Below the pieces are notes generated by a model that was not told the origin of the DNA, searched no databases, and saw nothing but the letters and a program-made list of their open reading frames with translations. From Fistulifera solaris (Eukaryota > Bacillariophyta > Bacillariophyceae > Naviculales > Stauroneidaceae), in the NCBI GenBank assembly GCA_030295235.1, contig AP026130.1:868001-932000 (forward strand): 64,000 nt of DNA. The letters run 5' to 3'. A program made the position numbers and the translations under genes. Below are positions 1 to 10,376 of the stretch, in pieces (within the stretch, counting starts at the first letter, position 1; each line of letters starts with the position of its first letter).

Positions 1-546
1 ATTATAATTCGGAGAGTGACATAGGGCGATAAAGCCATGCGCCAGAACACAGTAGGGACTCAAAGCCAAACAAGACAAGAACGCTTTGGATGCCATCTCG
101 TGTTGATAGCTCAACATCAATCGCAATCCCAAATCAAAAAATGCCCGCGCTTCTGCATTATGATCGATATTGGAAACATTCCGTCGCTGATACGTTCCTA
201 AATTGAAAGCCTCTCGCGCTTCTTGATGAATGGGCGAGAGCATGTTGTCTCCTTCCAGTTGCTGATGTTGCGACGGTTCTACGCCCTGTTGGATTTGCGA
301 TTATAGATAAGAAACATAGCCCCAACTTTCCTTTTGATCCAAATGAGTCAGTCATACAAATCTTACCTGATAATGCCAAATCGGCAATTTGTGCTCCGGA
401 ATACGATTCGTATATTCCGAAGAGACTTCTTCGATCATCTTTTGATTATTTCTGTGATTGTTGTTCGACTGACGTACGACTGCGTTTTTCAACACGACGC
501 TTTGATTCCTCTTAGACGAGTCCTCTTTTGAACCAATCGATCGCAC
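1..546 (-). CDS. TPR-like protein, TTC38-type, 5' part only (cut by window edge)
   Basis: Two exons on the minus strand. Exon 1 (546-367, 60 codons from ATG) ends in CAG followed by a textbook GTAAGA donor. The 81-nt intron (366-286) ends CCAACAG. Exon 2 starts at 285 in the same frame and runs off the window. Exon 1 is hydrophilic and Asn/Ser-rich. Exon 2 encodes an alpha-helical stretch containing FDLGLRLMLSYQHEMASKAF, then CLALSPYCVLAHGFIALCHS. That resembles the opening of TTC38-like tetratricopeptide proteins found in bacteria and algae, where a helix pair with an '...LSYxHxxAxxxF...AxxxxPxCxxAxxGxAL' pattern begins the repeat array. Family assignment is from pattern similarity only. The first exon is predicted from the splice signals and preserved frame. 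The catalytic or binding role is unknown and most of the protein lies outside the window. Confidence 0.65.
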
Positions 547-861
547 TTGTCAATTTTTTAATAATGAGAAGTGCTTGCAAAAAAGACGCAAATGATTGAA
601 CGACAACATGATGCGCAACAAAACGCAAAAGCTTTTGTTAACCTTATGGCCGAGGCATTTATTCGCGAACGCGCGTGAAGCGAAAGATACCAGGACAGAT
701 GAGCAGACGAAAGTGAGTCCCGTTCTCTCTGGACTGGATAAATAGCGCTGCGCAGCAGAGCGCAATAAAAAACACGCAAATAGTGCAAGCGTTATTGGAA
801 AAGTTGCAACAGTTTCAAAGGCTTCCAGCATTATTACTAACATCTTTTGCCCATAAGACAC
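547..861. promoter_or_regulatory. Shared upstream region of two divergent genes
   Basis: 315 bp between the ATG of the TPR-like gene on the minus strand and that of the HPC2-like gene on the plus strand. It must hold both promoters. I see no clear TATA box or repeat. Confidence 0.35.
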
Positions 862-2477
862 ATGACAAGCGAGGAAACGAGTCCAACAAAGAGGATTCTT
901 CGCCGGCGGCGGCACTCCCCCTCCAAACGGTTCAGTCCGTGGCGACAGCCGAAAGATGCACGCGATCCAGAATCCGCCGCCTCGCTGAGTTGGTCGTCGA
1001 GCCGTCCTCATCCGGCGACGAATCATCCTCCCACGAAATCAACCAAACAAAAGTCGACGCGCAAACTGTTTCAAGAATTCATCTTGGTACAAATCCCCCC
1101 TCAATGTCACGGCTGATTTGGGTGTCGCTATTCGGAGGACCCGCCAGAAACGCATCAAGGGATTGTTGAAAGCCTTTCCGCAGCTGAATCAGCAAAAGTC
1201 CACCACCGACGATCCGCCGATGGAGGATGGGGTCAAGGGGGATTTGACGCAAGACAAGAGTGAAGAAGAAAGTAAGGCGCAAAACAAGAAGAAGAAGAAA
1301 AAGAGGAATCAACCGCAGCCGGGGGATTTTGGAAACATTGTGGATTATTTGGAAGCCAAGTATGTGCAAGGTGTCATGGTCGACGATTCCGGATCCGAGG
1401 ACGATAATGAGGAAGGTCAGGGGTCGGTCTATTCCGAGACGAGTTTTCTCGACGATACCGATTTGCAGCGAACCGTCGCCGAGCAGGTCCTGGCGCAAAC
1501 GACAACGACCAAGCTAGAACTCCGTGATGATGGCGAATTCTTTGTCAATGTTGGTGAGCTGGAGATTGAAGAAACCGATTTAACCAAAGATGAATATGAT
1601 CCACTACAAGATACCAAGACGAAGTCTCCCAAACGAAAACGCAAGGACGCGGAGATAGACAAGGAAGAAAACGCAAAGAAGAAAAAAGAAAGTCAAGCCT
1701 GAACTTGCGGACAAGAAAGGAAAAGCGGTGCCTACATCTACCAAGAGCGCCAAAGCTAGTACTTCCGAGGAGTCGCAGAAGCCCGACACGGCAAAGACAG
1801 GGTCATCGAAGGATACTCAGAAGAAGAGCAAAGAGTGCAAGAAAATCTACGAAAATCTGTACCAAAAACTGGTCGAAATGATCAAGAAAGCCTCACCGGA
1901 AGAATTGCCGAAACGAAAAACCAAAGATAAGGTCTCCATCAAATGCCCCGATGATAAGAAACCAGGAGACACTGTTATTTTCGCCAACCCCCATGTGCGC
2001 GGTCAGAAATTGAAAGTCAAAATTCCGGACAATTGCAAACCGGGCGGCACGTTCAAAGTCACAGTACCGATTCCCATCGACGAAGATGACGATACCGATT
2101 ACAACAAATTGAGTCGGGACTTTTACTCCGCTCTGGAGGTTTATTCTCGAGCGTTTGATGAATGGTGTGAAGCCGAAGGTGATTATCGCAAAGCAATTGA
2201 CGACACGGACTTCACGGCGCACTTTGAAAAGCGAAAGAAGTTTGACAAGCTGGTGAACGAATTTCCGAAAGATTTGAAGACTCCTGTGGACAAGTCTTAT
2301 CTTCAAAAGATTTTGAGACGAGCGCGCCAAAGTAAAAGCAGGAAAGAGGCTGGGCAAGACAAGAGCGATTTGTCCGTAGCGAGTGAAAGTTTTGTGCCCA
2401 CCACGAAGGCTTTCGTGCCGGTAGCGTCCAAGAATTTCACTCAAGTCGAGTTTAATATGAACGACTTCAAATTATAA
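862..2477 (+). CDS. HPC2/ubinuclein-like histone-chaperone subunit (two frame breaks)
   Basis: Read as one gene of about 537 residues from ATG 862. The frame is broken in a C6 run (1095-1100) and an A6 run (1682-1687); one extra base (or two missing) in each restores a single frame with no stop. Across the first join the sequence reads ...LVQIPLNVTADLGVAIRRT. Residues ~160-235 hold an acidic patch and a block with SETSFLDDTDLQ followed by DDGEFFVNVGELE. This matches the Hpc2-related domain (F-I/L-D-D-T/S ... GGFYVN-G-L) by which ubinuclein/Hpc2 binds HIRA in the H3.3 chaperone complex. Lys-rich nuclear segments flank it. The C-terminal half holds CPDDKKPGDTVIFANPHVRG, a short beta-rich motif common in diatom proteins, then helices like the ubinuclein middle domain. 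It converges with the WD40 gene downstream (46 bp between stops). The family call is good; complex membership is inferred. Confidence 0.7.
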
Positions 2478-2523
2478 GATAAGAACGACTAAATATGACG
2501 TCAATCATTTTTTACTCAGTCAA

Positions 2524-3651
2524 CTAGGAAGTTATTTCTAGCGAGAATACCTGCACACTTCCACTCTCTCCGCCTGTAATCATACGAGGAATTCCTTTCG
2601 GGCACTGCGAAATGCACCAAATTGGATCGTCGCTTTGGAAGGAGTGAACCGGCTGATACATCTGTCCAACATCCCAAACATGTATGTTGCGGTCCGCCCC
2701 CGCCGTCGCGAAACGCTTTCCGTCATTCAATTCGGCGATGCCCATGATCCAGGTCTGATGCGCGCCTACCACGTGCTGTACCAGTGTGGGTGTTTTTCTC
2801 TGTATATCCCAAATGGACAAGAATCCGTCATCACTGCCACCGATCAACAAGCTTCCGTCGCTCGTGAATGAGATGGCTCGCACGGGCGCTTTGTGTAAGG
2901 GTAGGCGGTGCTGTCCTTTGTTCATGTGAGGATCTGTTGATGCATTAAGAATATCGATGGTACCATCTTCTCTGCCGACAGCAAAGGTGGGAGTATCGAT
3001 TGGCTTGGGGTTGCACGACAAGCAGAGAGCCGTTGAAGCCGTGCTTCCCTTGGATGATACAATAGTACCAGCTGTTGTTGGATCTTTTGTTGCTTTCGGT
3101 GTGATGATGCCAGTCGCTACCAGTGAAATGGTCCCGTCCAAGCAACCCACTGCCACTAAAACGTCTCCGACTCCGGTCAAGCGCGGCGGCAGAATTTCCA
3201 ATACGACTCCAGAAGCATTCTCTACACGAACACTCGCCAGCGGCTCCACTTGTTGCGTTTCTGTAAGCAGTATATCATTGTCGAGATCTTCAGAGAACGT
3301 CCATAATTGTATTTTGCCGCATAATTGAAGTGACGCTACCACGAGATCACCCGCACGATCGTCGTCGCCCACGTAATTTCGTGCCGTGGCAACCCGACTA
3401 CATCCCAGCGGCGACAGCTTTCCGAGCTGGTGTGTACAAGAAAGACGCAACGCCGACGCATCGAGCGTCTTTTCTTCATTCGATTCGTGGACGACCCACG
3501 ATCGGACCGCGCCGTCGGCATCGGCGCTCCACAACCGCCAACTCGTCGTAGGTTGTTTTCGTAACAGTTCCGTGGCTTTCAAGCTCCAGATGGATGCGGA
3601 TCCCAGTTTATCCCGATGTATACAGCGATATCCGCTCATAGTGGAAAACAC
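2524..3651 (-). CDS. WD40-repeat protein, Ski8/WDR61-like
   Basis: Single intact ORF of 375 residues from ATG. WD repeats are visible along the length, clearest in the second half: LPLHKAPVRAISFTSDGSLL, GGSDDGFLSIWDI, then FATAGADRNIHVWDV and a last blade MITGGESGSVQVFSLE. A protein of this size with about seven blades ending '..W.VxxCxxG...V/IxGGxxxxVQVF' fits WDR61/Ski8, a scaffold shared by the cytoplasmic Ski mRNA-decay complex and the nuclear PAF1 complex. WD40 proteins are hard to assign by eye, so the specific orthology is tentative while the fold is certain. No signal peptide or membrane segment. The 3' end faces the HPC2-like gene. Confidence 0.7.
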   Translation of the reverse strand: MFSTMSGYRCIHRDKLGSASIWSLKATELLRKQPTTSWRLWSADADGAVRSWVVHESNEEKTLDASALRLSCTHQLGKLSPLGCSRVATARNYVGDDDRAGDLVVASLQLCGKIQLWTFSEDLDNDILLTETQQVEPLASVRVENASGVVLEILPPRLTGVGDVLVAVGCLDGTISLVATGIITPKATKDPTTAGTIVSSKGSTASTALCLSCNPKPIDTPTFAVGREDGTIDILNASTDPHMNKGQHRLPLHKAPVRAISFTSDGSLLIGGSDDGFLSIWDIQRKTPTLVQHVVGAHQTWIMGIAELNDGKRFATAGADRNIHVWDVGQMYQPVHSFQSDDPIWCISQCPKGIPRMITGGESGSVQVFSLEITS

Positions 3652-4255
3652 CTTAGCTTCCTATTGATCTGAAATGAATATAATCAAAGGGTAATAAATC
3701 ACTCAAACTCCAACAATTAACTCACTTTTGTAAAAATTCGAGGTGTATAGGTACCAGGTATGTCGCAATGATAATGCTTCACCATCGACTATAGGCCTAT
3801 GTGTAGATTACTTTTCCACGATCCACGATTGCAGTTCAGTCATGAGTATGCTCTTTGACGATTGACGAGACGTCTTGTCAAGTAAAGCCATTTGTTGTGC
3901 TAGTTTTGTTAGCTGAATTTAACTCCATACGTCTATTACTGTAGATACATGATCAAACATCTCTAGTAGCATCTGGCATCTGCAAAGTTCTGGCTGGATA
4001 CGGTGTTTTTACTTTGCACCTGGTATTCTTACAGAAATTCTTTGTAGGTTCCAGAAATTCTGGAACAGTGTAATTCATAATCCAGAAATTCTGGAAACGG
4101 TGTATCTCATCAAGCAGAAATTCCGTGTTGAAAGCAAAAGCCATGTAAAAATTCGACATAACTTCTGATAAAGATAACGTTGCTATATTTTATTAAAAAA
4201 TACGGAGTATATGGTATGTCTCTAACCGATAAGATCCGTCTATCATTCAGAATCG
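3652..4255. other. Intergenic stretch with CCAGAAATTCTGG palindromes
   Basis: About 600 bp between two minus-strand genes. AT-rich, no coding signal. It contains two perfect CCAGAAATTCTGG elements (4051-4063 and 4082-4094) and degenerate half copies around 4033 and 4115. Confidence 0.6.
4033..4128. repeat. Cluster of short palindromic repeats (CCAGAAATTCTGG)
   Basis: Four to five occurrences of a CAGAAATTC core within 100 bp. Two are perfect 6-bp inverted repeats around a central base (4051-4063, 4082-4094). The same motif recurs near 38.1 kb, and a relative (CCAGAAAATCTGG) near 7 kb. Confidence 0.65.
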
Positions 4256-6496
4256 CTATCTTTTACTCTTTCGCCGAGGCCAGCAACTTGAGCAGACGCA
4301 CAGGAATAACACAAGTAAAACGATCACGAGACCTGCTGCCCAACCCCAGGATGCTGTGGTCCACGCATCGGGGTGGTCGACAAATACAGCGAGCAAAGGA
4401 TCAAACATATTTTCCTCCAAATTGTTAAAAAGACCGGTCGAGTCCAAGAGGAAGTCTCCATCCGGAACGAGTGAGTCCGAGCATCCAGGTGATTTGTCGG
4501 TTTCGTCGAAGCATTCGCAAACGGGTCGAATCGTGCCATTCACAGTATTGGTGTAGTTGCAAATTCCTCGTCCTGCACAGTTGAATGGACAGAAGAGGTC
4601 GGGGCAGGCTTGAGCGAGACGTGGACATATGAGTGTCGTCTCGAGTAGCCCCTGCCCGACACGAACCGAATGCCTCTGGAAGTCATAGTCACAGACAATC
4701 CATCCACCCAACACGTTAATCCAAAGCTTCATCTCCTCTTTGACACATGCCGTCTGATAACAGAGCGCTTCGCCGGCCGTGGAAGGGATGCATTGACTCT
4801 TTTCACCATAGACCTCGCTGTAAGGGGAAAGATTCGATGTCAGAAAATTAGTTAAAAGGCAGAGAAAATTTGAGGACGTGTGTGGCTTACCTGTATATGT
4901 TAAAAATGGGTGCATTGTTCTGATCCGAACAATCCATACCTCCCGCTTTTATGCTGTCGTATGTGCTGCCATAAACAGGACAATAATCAGCTTGTCGTGG
5001 TCCACCTTTACCAGGCTCATCTGGAAAGTATTGATATTGTTGCTCGGGCAGTTCCTGCGGAACATTGTAGTTGTAATCAACCACGGTGCAGGCCATCTTG
5101 TGGGTGTGTTCCGACGAGCAACCCTTTTCGTCCGCTGAAGTGCAGAAATATCCTTCGCCGTACGCAGGAACTTCCGTATCACCAGTCGATCCTTGTACCA
5201 GACAGGGTTCGTTCACAAAGGCACACCCCACCGACAGGCCCCAAGGATTGCTTCTACTGTTCGTATAATTCGCCCTGTACCAGCCGCTGTCTTCCATCAG
5301 CGCCAACGTCAAAGAACTTAAAATATTCGTCGTCGGTGAAATCACCGCCGTAAGAGCTTCCGGATAAAACATTCGCTCATCCCAATGATCCCCCGCACAC
5401 GACTCGGATCGGGTGGGCTGGTTTTCCAACCGTGCTCCTTCCAAAGACGGGCAATTGAATTGATTTCTCGCAATGGTCCGAGCTTTCGGAGTGACAATAC
5501 TGGCAAATCGTCCGCCGCTAGGATGTTCACCAAATACCATGGTATTCTCATCGGGCAAAATGAGTGATCGATCGATCCCATCGACACACGTCACCGTTCG
5601 AGTTTGAAAGGGCCGAGTCGTTCGCGGCTGACCCGTTTCCGGATCCCAAAAGAATCGGTAACTGTTCGACGAATGACCGAGAACATGTCCTACTTCGTGA
5701 ATCGTCACATCGACATAATCCTTTTCGACTTCAGGACTGGCCGTTCCGTCCTCTTTTAAGACAATGTTGTCCAGACATACATTGATCGCTCCAGCCGTAG
5801 GTCGATCAAACTGATCGAAATTGCACGGCACGGCCACTGCCAGCGTCCGATCCGGACAGAAACGATCCGAATTGGAGCCACTCACGTACAATATCAGATC
5901 CGCACCTTCCACACCTTCACTTTTGTGACTACTGGGAATTTCGGTGAATTCCGTGTCCCCACAATGACTGTAACCATTCAATTCGGTGCTGGAGATGCGC
6001 AAGGGACCGCTGACCGGAATTACGGACAAGGTACTGCTCCAAAATTCGGCCGTTTGGGGCAGAATGACATTTTGTACCAGTCAATCTTCGCGGCGTTGCT
6101 GCTGTCGCGCATGTCATCCAAGGCGTCTGCGACAAACACAATGCGGATGGGTTCAAAAGCGTTGTTTTCCTCCACAGTCGTCGAATTATTACTGGTGTCT
6201 TCCTGTAAATTCCTTTTTCTGTTGCGCTCAAACGGATGATTCTTGTACAGAACAATGTGATGAGGATCCGGTGGCAATCCTGTTTGATATCGTTGCATTT
6301 GTTCTTCGATTCGACTGATTTCTCGACGCACATCCGCATTTTCTTCTCCGTACAAACGTCGAATCACATGCATCCGTTCCCACGGCGCTTCCGAGCGGAG
6401 ACGTTTCGTTGCTTCCGCTGCTTGCGTCAGAACCACGAGTAGCAGCCAAATGGTCATTATTAAGCAGGATCGCTCATTCTGAAGTGTATTTTGCAT
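4256..6496 (-). CDS. Leishmanolysin-like (M8) zinc metalloprotease, type I membrane protein
   Basis: About 722 residues. ATG 6496 precedes a signal peptide (MTIWLLLVVLTQAAEA). Exon 1/2 spans 6496-4891; the 73-nt intron 4890-4818 (GTAAGC..TTACAG) joins ...FNIYS to EVYGEK. One frame break lies in an A3 run on the sense strand (6053-6055); one added A gives CPKTAEFWSSTLSVIPVSGP, the usual M8 lead-in. The zinc motif HEVGH is near residue 266. The distant third ligand sits in the conserved DHWDERMFYPEAL context, and the Cys pattern of gp63-type enzymes follows. After the protease domain comes an EGF-like Cys cluster (CPDLFCPFNCAGRGICNY ... CECF), then one TM helix (WAAGLVIVLLVLFLCVC) and a basic tail. 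It is therefore predicted at the cell surface or in endomembranes with an exposed protease. Substrate is unknown. Confidence 0.88.
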
Positions 6497-7173
6497 TTTC
6501 TTGAATGTGCACGGAATGAATACGTAGGGTATCGAGTCTTCGTGAATGCCTCCTCTTCACGAAAACTATCGATTTTGAAAATGAATTTGTCGAAATCAAC
6601 TTCTTGACATCCGCACCACTCGAATTAACTCTTCAAGCTGCAACGAAGATTTCAAGAAAGGTATGGGAGAAGCTGCTAATGAATGAATATACATGCAAAA
6701 GGAAAGATCCGGCGTGCTGTTGGCTTTTTCTCCGATCGTGTATGTTCTTTTTTACAATGGAGGGAGATTTCGGTTGGTGCAGAGATTGGCGAATTTTGGA
6801 CGCCGGCATGCCCACCGTCTCGATCCAAATTGACACTCAATCAGAGTGTAGACTGGGAATGCCTTGACTCCTCAACTCCCTTTCAGTCCCGGCGAGTGGT
6901 AATTGTGACGTTTCCATAAAATCTGGGAGTGTGGTATTCTGAAGTCTCCAGAAAATCTGGGGGTGTTGTTTTTGACGTGTCAAGAAAAAATCTGGGCCTG
7001 TGGTATTTTGACCTCTCCAGAAAATCTGGGGGTTTGCTAATGTGGCGTCCAGAAAATCTGGCAGTCCCGACAGGGTGCATTTTTTCGCTCGAATAATTTC
7101 GATGTTCATCCTCTGACAAACGTCTTCGCAAGTTTTGCTCCTTTCCCTTATCTCCTTACTTCATATCAAAATA
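6497..7173. promoter_or_regulatory. Divergent intergenic region with tandem palindromes
   Basis: Shared upstream region of the M8 protease (minus) and the 2OG oxygenase (plus). The proximal half of the oxygenase side (6915-7066) is filled by CCAGAAAATCTGG-type repeats; I see nothing coding in the rest. Confidence 0.45.
6915..7066. repeat. Five tandem copies of an (CC)AGAAAATCTGGG unit
   Basis: Units spaced about 32-48 bp: 6919, 6948-6960, ~6982, 7017-7029 and 7049-7061. Three carry the full imperfect palindrome CCAGAAAATCTGG. Linkers share GTGGTATTyTGA-like text, so this is a diverged minisatellite. It ends about 110 bp before the oxygenase ATG. Confidence 0.7.
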
Positions 7174-7785
7174 ATGGCTGTGGACAATCAGCTTTTACAA
7201 TGCGGTATTTGTCGTGTCGCTGTGATTGACAAAGAAATCGATTGGCTGGAATGGGCGGCGAAATTGTCGAAACCCACCCTCGACAGCTTGACATTCGAAG
7301 GAGACAGTCACTATGCCTTTTATCGAAATATCATGGACGAACCCGATTTTCCTTTTTCCAGTATTCTAAATCATGTTGCGGGAGCAGTACAGAAATACTT
7401 TGACGTGAATAGCATGGAGGAGCTGCGAATGGATGATGCTTTTTGTGTGCATTACAACACGTCTCAAAAGGATTCGTCGGGCGCGAAGCATACGGATCCG
7501 AGTGACATTACAATTAACATGTGTCTGGAAACATCTGATGATATCGAAGGAAGCCAAGTGAAGTTTTATGGTACAAAGAACTTACACGATCTGCCGCCAC
7601 TGAAGGACGACTCTGCTTCAGCGTTTCTGGTGAAACAGCGACCAGGATATGCCACAATTCATTGGGGTGATCATCCCCATGAGACGCTACCGATTAAACG
7701 TGGTCGTCGAACAAACATTATCATGACACTGATGTTCAAAGACAAATCCAGGAGCCAGGCGGCAAACCGGACGTGCTACTACTAG
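7174..7785 (+). CDS. 2-oxoglutarate/Fe(II)-dependent oxygenase
   Basis: Intact ORF; the first ATG in frame is 7174 (AATAATGGCT), giving 203 residues. The C-terminal half has the double-stranded beta-helix signature of prolyl-4-hydroxylase-type dioxygenases: the iron-binding HTD triad in AKHTDPSDITINMCL (near residue 105), a CLETSDDIEGSQVKFYGTK strand pair, a distal histidine in GDHPHETLPI (near 168) and the 2OG-binding arginine in RGRRTNIIMTLMF. It lacks the signal peptide of secretory P4Hs, so it is probably cytosolic or nuclear. The substrate (protein prolyl, lysyl or other) cannot be read from sequence. It sits just upstream of the 230-bp tandem array. Confidence 0.85.
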   Translation: MAVDNQLLQCGICRVAVIDKEIDWLEWAAKLSKPTLDSLTFEGDSHYAFYRNIMDEPDFPFSSILNHVAGAVQKYFDVNSMEELRMDDAFCVHYNTSQKDSSGAKHTDPSDITINMCLETSDDIEGSQVKFYGTKNLHDLPPLKDDSASAFLVKQRPGYATIHWGDHPHETLPIKRGRRTNIIMTLMFKDKSRSQAANRTCYY

Positions 7786-7941
7786 TCTTGGGCACGTTTT
7801 TAAGGGGAAAGACAGTCCGGGCGGGCGCTTTCTTTGCGAGTTTCTGATTCAAGCTGATCTGGACTAAAAAACATGAGACTAATCATCTGGTTGTCGGAGC
7901 TCCCAAGTTTTGCATGCATGCGGGGAGAGTTACCCTGACGG

Positions 7942-10215
7942 AAGTTTTTGGAAGGCGTTAGTCAAGATGTTGCGTTTCAAATGAATACCGTTATCTTCCT
8001 GGACCCCCATTAAAGCCTTTTCAAATGGGTTATAAATTTCGTACTAGACTACCGGTATCAATCATGGCCCAGCTTATCGCCATTTTATTCGTTTTCCGTC
8101 ATTGGAGCGTGACTGAAATTCAGTCGCGGTCTCCGTAAACCAACACACTGATACTATAGTATTTTTTGCAGTCAACGATCCGGAAGTTTTTCGAAGGTGT
8201 TAATCAAGATGTTGCGTTTCAAATAAAAACCGTAATCTACTTTGACCCCCGTTAACGCCTTTTAGATGGACTATACATTTCGTACTATCATTTATGGCCA
8301 AGCTTATCGCCATTTTATTCGTTGTCCGTAATTTGAGCGTAACTGAAATTCAGTCGCGGTCTCCGTAAACCAACACATTGGTACTATAATACTTTTGCAG
8401 TCAACGATCCGGAAGTTTTTCGAAGGTGTTAATCAAGATGTTGCGTTTCAAATAAAAACCGTAATCAACCTTGACCCCCATTACCGCCTTTTCAAATGGG
8501 TTATACATTTCGTACTACTTGTATCATTTATGGCCCAGCTTATCGCCATTTGTTCGTTTTCCGTCATTGGAGCGTGACTGAAATTCAGTCGCGGTCTGCG
8601 TAAACCAACACACTGATACTATAGTATTTTTTGCAGTTAACGGTCCGGAAGTTTTTCGAAGGTGTTAATCAAGACGTTGCGTTTCAAATGAAAACCGTAA
8701 TCTACTTTGACCCCCGTTAACGCCTTTTAGATCGACTATACATTTCGTACTATCATTTATGGCCCAGCTTATCGCCATTTTATTCGTTGTCCGTAATTTG
8801 AGCGTAACTGAAATTCAGTCGCGGTCTCCGTAAACCAACACATTGGTACTATAATACTTTTTGCAGTCAACGATCAGGAAGTTTTTCGAAGGTGTTAATC
8901 AAGATGTTGCGTTTCAAATAAAACCCGTAATCTACCTTGACCCCCCATTAACGCCTTTGATGTGATTATACATTTCGTACTATCATTTATGGCCCAGCTT
9001 ATCGCCATTTTATTCGTTGTCCGTAATTGGAGTGTGACTGAAATTCAGTCGCGGTCTCCGTAAACCGACACATTGGTACTATAATACTTTTTGCAGTCAA
9101 CGATCCGGAAGTTTTTCGAAGGTGTTAATCAAGATGTTGCGTTTCAAATAAAAACCGTAATCAACCTTGACCCCCATTACCGCCTTTGATGTGATTATGC
9201 CATTTGCTCGTTTTTCGTCATTGGAGCGTGACTGAAATTCAGTCGCGGTCTGCGTAAACCAACACACTGATACTATAGTATTTTTTGCAGTCAACGATCC
9301 GGAAGTTTTTCGAAGGTGTTAATCAAGATGTTGCGTTTCAAATAAAAACCGTAATCTACTTTGACCCCCCATTAACGCCTTTTAGATGGACTATACATTT
9401 CGTACTATCATTTATGGCCAAGCTTATCGCCATTTTATTCGTTGTCCGTAATTTGAGCGTAACTGAAATTCAGTCGCGGTCTCCGTAAACCAACACATTG
9501 GTACTATAATACTTTTTGCAGTCAACGATCCGGAAGTTTTTCGAAGGTGTTAATCAAGATGTTGCGTTTCAAATAAAAGCCTTAATCTACCTTGACCCCC
9601 ATTACCGCCTTTTCAAATGGGTTATACATTTCGTACTACTTGTATCATTTATGGCCCAGCTTATCGCCATTTGTTCGTTTTCCGTCATTGGAGCGTGACT
9701 GAAATTCAGTCGCGGTCTGCGTAAACCAACACACTGATACTATAGTATTTTTTGCAGTCAACGGTCCGGAAGTTTTTCGAAGGTGTTAATCAAGATGTTG
9801 CGTTTCAAATGAATACCGTTATCTTCCTGGACCCCCATTAACGCCTTTTAGATGGATTTTACAATTCGTACTATCATTTATGGCCCAGCTTATCGCCATT
9901 TTATTCGTTTTCCGTCATTGGAGCGTGACTGAAATTCAGTCGCGGTCTCCGTAAACCAACACATTGGTACTATAATACTTTTTGCAGTCAACGATCCAGA
10001 AGTTTTTCGAAGGCGTAAATCAAGATTTTGCGTTTCAAATAAAAGCCTTAATCTACCTTGACCCCCATTACCGCCTTTTAGATGGACTATACATTTCGTA
10101 CTACTTGTATCATTTATGGCCCAGCTTATCGCCATTTTATTCGTTTTCCGTCATTGGAGCGTGACTGAAATTCAGTCGCGGTCTCCGTAAACCGACACAT
10201 TGATACTATAGTATT
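7942..10215. repeat. Tandem array, ten units of ~230 bp
   Basis: Unit starts (GCAGTCAACGATCCGGAAG) fall at about 7942 (partial), 8168, 8397, 8633, 8863, 9093, 9287, 9518, 9754 and 9984. Spacing is 229-236 bp except one 194-bp unit. Each carries two palindromes: GACTGAAATTCAGTC, then about 30 bp later ATACTATAGTAT or the variant TACTATAATACT. Units alternate between two subtypes; 8168-8632 and 9287-9753 are nearly the same 465-bp dimer, so there is a higher-order period. Short open frames that recur in every unit are by-products. No transposase or LTR is visible. Fragments of the unit occur elsewhere in the window (19.4, 39.3 and 39.5 kb). Confidence 0.92.
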
Positions 10216-10376
10216 TTGCTAGGTCGACGGACCGACGTTGATTTTGTTTTTGGAAATGATAATTTTTTACGGAGTAAAAAATAATGTGCCCATTGCCCTA
10301 AAAAGCAATTACTCCGTATATCATAGAAAAATCTAACAGGTAACATTGCCGATTGCTGCTTCTTACGATTGACAGG

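Noticed and set aside
8395-10164. Series of 60-67-codon ORFs (M/LQSTIRKFFEGVNQDVAF...) repeated along the array
   Set aside because: They recur because the DNA unit recurs, start with non-ATG codons, end at different places in different units and have no coding bias.
7942-10215. CRISPR array
   Set aside because: Units are 230 bp and similar throughout; there are no short repeats alternating with unique spacers, and the genome is eukaryotic.
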